From: JAQIBY01 sp046546095
GTDB lineage: Bacteria > Bacteroidota > Bacteroidia > Bacteroidales > ML635J-15
Length of the DNA stretch: 9,295 nucleotides
Direction: 5' to 3'
NCBI GenBank assembly: GCA_046546095.1
Contig: JBKGYK010000092.1
Span: 1 to 9,295 of the forward strand
Position 1 is the first letter of the stretch; each line of letters opens with the position of its first letter. Position numbers and translations under genes: made by a program. Shown here piece after piece: positions 7,665 through 9,295 of this stretch. Below the pieces are notes generated by a model, which searched no databases, was not told where the DNA came from, and saw only the letters and a program-made list of their open reading frames with translations.

Positions 7665-7696
7665 TTTGGCTTTGTGCGGGTTTAGCATTATTTTTG
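7665..7696 (+). promoter_or_regulatory. Promoter of ssrA (tmRNA)
   Basis: TTTG at 7665-7668, a 20-bp spacer, then TATTTTTG at 7689-7696 is a complete match to the Bacteroidetes TTTG-N~20-TAnnTTTG pattern. Further TTTG copies lie at 7661 and 7671. Transcription would start near 7703, leaving a short 5' leader to be removed by RNase P before the mature end at 7722. The rest of 7608-7664 holds nothing recognisable. Confidence 0.75.
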
Positions 7697-7818
7697 CAAT
7701 ATAATTGTTACCCCATTTATCGGGGCTGAAATGGTATTGACAGCAAGGTAAATGGATGAGTAAGCATGCCGGGCCATGTGATTAAGCCCGTCATCAACTG
7801 TTCACACACTTTTTAAAT

Positions 7819-7848
7819 GGCGAAGATAACTACGCTCTCGCTGCGTAA
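7819..7848 (+). other. tmRNA proteolysis-tag reading frame (GEDNYALAA)
   Basis: Beginning with the GGC resume codon at 7819 the frame reads Gly-Glu-Asp-Asn-Tyr-Ala-Leu-Ala-Ala and stops at TAA (7846-7848). The C-terminal YALAA is the usual ClpXP-type degron, and G-E-x-N-Y-A-L-A-A is the pattern seen in Bacteroidales tmRNAs. The resume position is assigned by analogy to those tags, since tmRNA needs no start codon; an earlier in-frame codon (AAT, 7816) is less likely. Confidence 0.85.
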
Positions 7849-8094
7849 CCGAATCACAGTAAGTTATGCCTAATCGCAACACAAGGTGTTGCGACGAGAC
7901 ATTCCCCGGAAGGACTAGCCTGATTCCGACCGATCAGGGAGTGCAGTAAATTTCAGGCTATCTGTTTATGTGTTCCGCGAAAACAGAGACAATTCAGGAA
8001 CTAAGGATGTGCCCAGGGTGCTTGTTCCCGTTCACATCCCTACAAACGAAAACAAGCTACGCATGTAGAAAGCTTTTCTGTTTCTTGTTTGGAC

Positions 8095-8119
8095 CCGGGT
8101 TCGACTCCCGGCAGCTCCA
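8095..8119 (+). other. Putative attachment site (attL/attR) at the ssrA 3' end
   Basis: The T arm and 3' acceptor strand of tmRNA are a well-known target of tyrosine recombinases. Here an outward-reading integrase gene follows at 8260. The real core length cannot be defined because the second copy at the far end of the element lies outside the window. The interval marks the part of the RNA most likely to be repeated there. Confidence 0.4.
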
Positions 8120-8143
8120 CTGAAAGCAAAACCGATTACCACC

Positions 8144-8178
8144 AAATGGCTTATAATGAAAGTTGTAAGCCATTTTTT
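8144..8178 (+). terminator. Intrinsic terminator downstream of ssrA
   Basis: AAATGGCTTA (8144-8153) pairs perfectly with TAAGCCATTT (8166-8175). Four more pairs (two G-U) extend the stem to a GAAA tetraloop at 8158-8161. A run of six T (8173-8178) follows. It starts 25 nt after the mature tmRNA end, fitting transcription stop with 3' trimming. If the att core ends at the tRNA-like domain, this terminator is on the element side of the junction. Confidence 0.8.
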
Positions 8179-8179
8179 G

Positions 8180-8219
8180 TTTCACGTAATTTCACAATAT
8201 TTCAGGCTTTTTCAGGTAG
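8180..8219 (+). repeat. Four TTTCA repeats in exact 10-bp register
   Basis: TTTCA occurs at 8180, 8190, 8200 and 8210. The units are TTTCACGTAA, TTTCACAATA, TTTCAGGCTT and TTTCAGGTAG. The spacing of about one helical turn places all copies on one face of the DNA, between the ssrA terminator and the integrase start. It may be an arm-type binding array for integrase or an excisionase, or an operator for int. A second small pair, GGTTACC/GGTTGCC, lies at 8223-8241. Confidence 0.5.
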
Positions 8220-8259
8220 TTAGGTTACCAATTCGGTTGCCATAATTATCAAAGAACAC

Positions 8260-9295
8260 ATGAAAACCTTTGCAATTTCATTATACGTCAGAACTGATCG
8301 TGTTGATTCAGAAGGGCGTGTGCCAGTATTTATGCGCATTACCGTGGACGGCAAACGGGCAAACATTGCTCTCAATCGCAAACTGTCGAAAAACAAGTGG
8401 GATAATGGACACGTACTTGGTAATACTACCGAAGCAAAGGAATTGCGAAATTACATGCACAGCCTGGTTGTGAAAGTAGAAGCCATTCGCAGGGATTTAC
8501 TTGACAGGGGCGAACACGTAAGTGCCGGCATCCTAAAAGCCATATTGCAAGGTAATGACAATCGTAGCAAGACTCTTCTGGACGTGTTTGAACAGCACAA
8601 TAAAAAAATCAAATCATTAATTGGAAAAGGATACAGCGAAAGGACGGCCATCAGGTATGAAACAACCAAAAAGCATGTTTTTGATTTCATGCAGATAAGG
8701 TACAAAAAAGCCGACATTCCACTCAAGGAACTGAAATATGAATTTGTGAAAGACTTTGAAAACTACCTGAAAATTCAACGTAACTGTAATCACAACACAG
8801 CAGTAAAGTACCTCAAAAACTTCAGAAAAGTCATCAATATGGCTGTTGATTACGAATACATTGTCAGGGATCCATTTGCAAAATATAAAACCAGACTAAA
8901 ACCTGTCGAGCGCGAGTTTTTAACTCAGGAAGACCTAACTGCTTTAACAGAAAAAGAATTTTCAATTCCACGATTAGATCAAGTCAGGGATGTTTTTTTG
9001 TTCTGTTGCTACACGGGTCTTGCATTTGTTGATGTCGCCGCATTAAGCACTGAAAATATCATCAAAGGAAGTGATGGGGAGTTATGGATAAAAGTGTTCC
9101 GAAAGAAAACAGAATCAAAGTCCATGATACCCCTCTTGCCCATCAGCATGTCCATACTTGAGAAATATACGTTTGAGGAGAAGAAAAAAGGTGAAAAGTT
9201 ATTGCCGGTTCTTACAAACCAGAAAATGAATGCCTATCTTAAAGAAATTGCTGATGTTTGTGGAATAAACAAAACACTGACATCACACTTAGGTA
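8260..9295 (+). CDS. Tyrosine recombinase/integrase of an ssrA-linked element (3' end beyond window)
   Basis: The frame is open from the ATG at 8260 to the window edge: 345 codons plus one base, no stop. Residues ~1-55 are the Bacteroidetes integrase arm-binding-like region (VPVFMRITVDGKRANI, then a K-W turn). Residues ~105-205 form the SAM-like core-binding domain (TLLDVFEQHNKKI, YLKNFRKVINMAVDYEYI, DPF). The catalytic domain begins near 218 (REFLTQEDL). The usual Arg I position in the TGLR motif is Ala255 (CYTGLAFVDVAAL), as in many Bacteroidetes integrases, some of which lack this Arg. The beta-hairpin lysine region is FRKKTESK (280-287). The window stops inside box II at TSHLG, where H343 is visible. 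The cut codon begins with A, compatible with an AGA/AGG Arg of H-x-x-R. The catalytic Tyr lies beyond. It reads away from ssrA, 140 bp from it, and probably catalyses integration and excision there. It is likely intact but this cannot be seen. Confidence 0.9.
   Translation, partial: MKTFAISLYVRTDRVDSEGRVPVFMRITVDGKRANIALNRKLSKNKWDNGHVLGNTTEAKELRNYMHSLVVKVEAIRRDLLDRGEHVSAGILKAILQGNDNRSKTLLDVFEQHNKKIKSLIGKGYSERTAIRYETTKKHVFDFMQIRYKKADIPLKELKYEFVKDFENYLKIQRNCNHNTAVKYLKNFRKVINMAVDYEYIVRDPFAKYKTRLKPVEREFLTQEDLTALTEKEFSIPRLDQVRDVFLFCCYTGLAFVDVAALSTENIIKGSDGELWIKVFRKKTESKSMIPLLPISMSILEKYTFEEKKKGEKLLPVLTNQKMNAYLKEIADVCGINKTLTSHLG

Larger units (their letters stand above)
7722..8119 (+). ncRNA. ssrA: Transfer-messenger RNA (tmRNA), one-piece
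   Basis: tmRNA rescues ribosomes stalled on mRNAs without a stop codon: charged with alanine and bound by SmpB, it adds a degradation tag. The 5' GGGGCTG (7722-7728) pairs with 3' CAGCTCC (8112-8118) with one G-U pair, forming the tRNA-like acceptor stem. The T arm is CCGGG-TTCGACT-CCCGG (8095-8111), directly followed by the 3' acceptor strand, as in all tmRNAs. The discriminator is A8119. The next bases are CTG, so CCA is not encoded and must be added. The tag frame (7819-7848) encodes GEDNYALAA. A perfect CGCAACAC/GTGTTGCG hairpin (7875-7893) follows the tag stop. The length of ~398 nt is normal. Both acceptor halves are in standard order, so it is not a permuted two-piece tmRNA. A tyrosine recombinase begins 140 bp after the 3' end, suggesting the gene serves as an integration site yet stays intact. 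Confidence 0.95.

Noticed and set aside
8091..8119. Possible tRNA remnant before the integrase
   Set aside because: The T arm and acceptor strand belong to the tmRNA, whose matching 5' acceptor half is found at 7722-7728.
8451..8726. Minus-strand open frame of 91 codons over the integrase
   Set aside because: The plus-strand integrase frame is continuous with family motifs throughout, so this is a shadow frame.

Overview
The window looks like a chromosomal stretch from a member of the Bacteroidota. Four signs support this. Several intergenic regions carry TTG/TTTG-N~20-TAnnTTTG promoter-like pairs. Start codons lack strong Shine-Dalgarno sequences. The tmRNA encodes the tag GEDNYALAA, a Bacteroidetes-type tag. 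The integrase at the right edge is of the Bacteroidetes tyrosine-recombinase type. An order-level assignment (perhaps Bacteroidales or Marinilabiliales) would be a guess.

Left part (1-2029): a minus-strand DUF2807 / head-GIN beta-solenoid lipoprotein, with a good intrinsic terminator after it, is divergent from a plus-strand stand-alone ATP-grasp-like protein of unknown substrate. Middle part (2030-6234): two minus-strand genes 50 bp apart, probably one operon. The first is a saccharopine dehydrogenase (Lys1)-like NAD(P) oxidoreductase. The second is a 976-residue FAD-linked oxidase/Fe-S/cysteine-rich fusion of the D-2-hydroxyacid (YdiJ-like) dehydrogenase type. Together they suggest amino-acid or 2-hydroxy/2-oxo-acid catabolism feeding electrons to the respiratory chain. 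Right-middle (6444-7607): a plus-strand lipoprotein built from three tandem PPC-like domains with a nearly exact 120-residue period.

Right part (7608-9295): a complete one-piece tmRNA gene (ssrA) with a near-ideal promoter, a readable tag frame and a hairpin terminator. A tyrosine recombinase pointing away from it starts 140 bp after its 3' end and runs off the window. This is the usual layout at the edge of an integrated element that uses the 3' end of ssrA as its attachment site. Between ssrA and the integrase lie four TTTCA repeats spaced exactly 10 bp apart, a candidate binding array for the recombinase or its accessory factor. Only the first ~1.2 kb of the presumed element is visible, so its cargo cannot be judged. 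No clearly new system is visible; the most interesting part is the ssrA/element junction.
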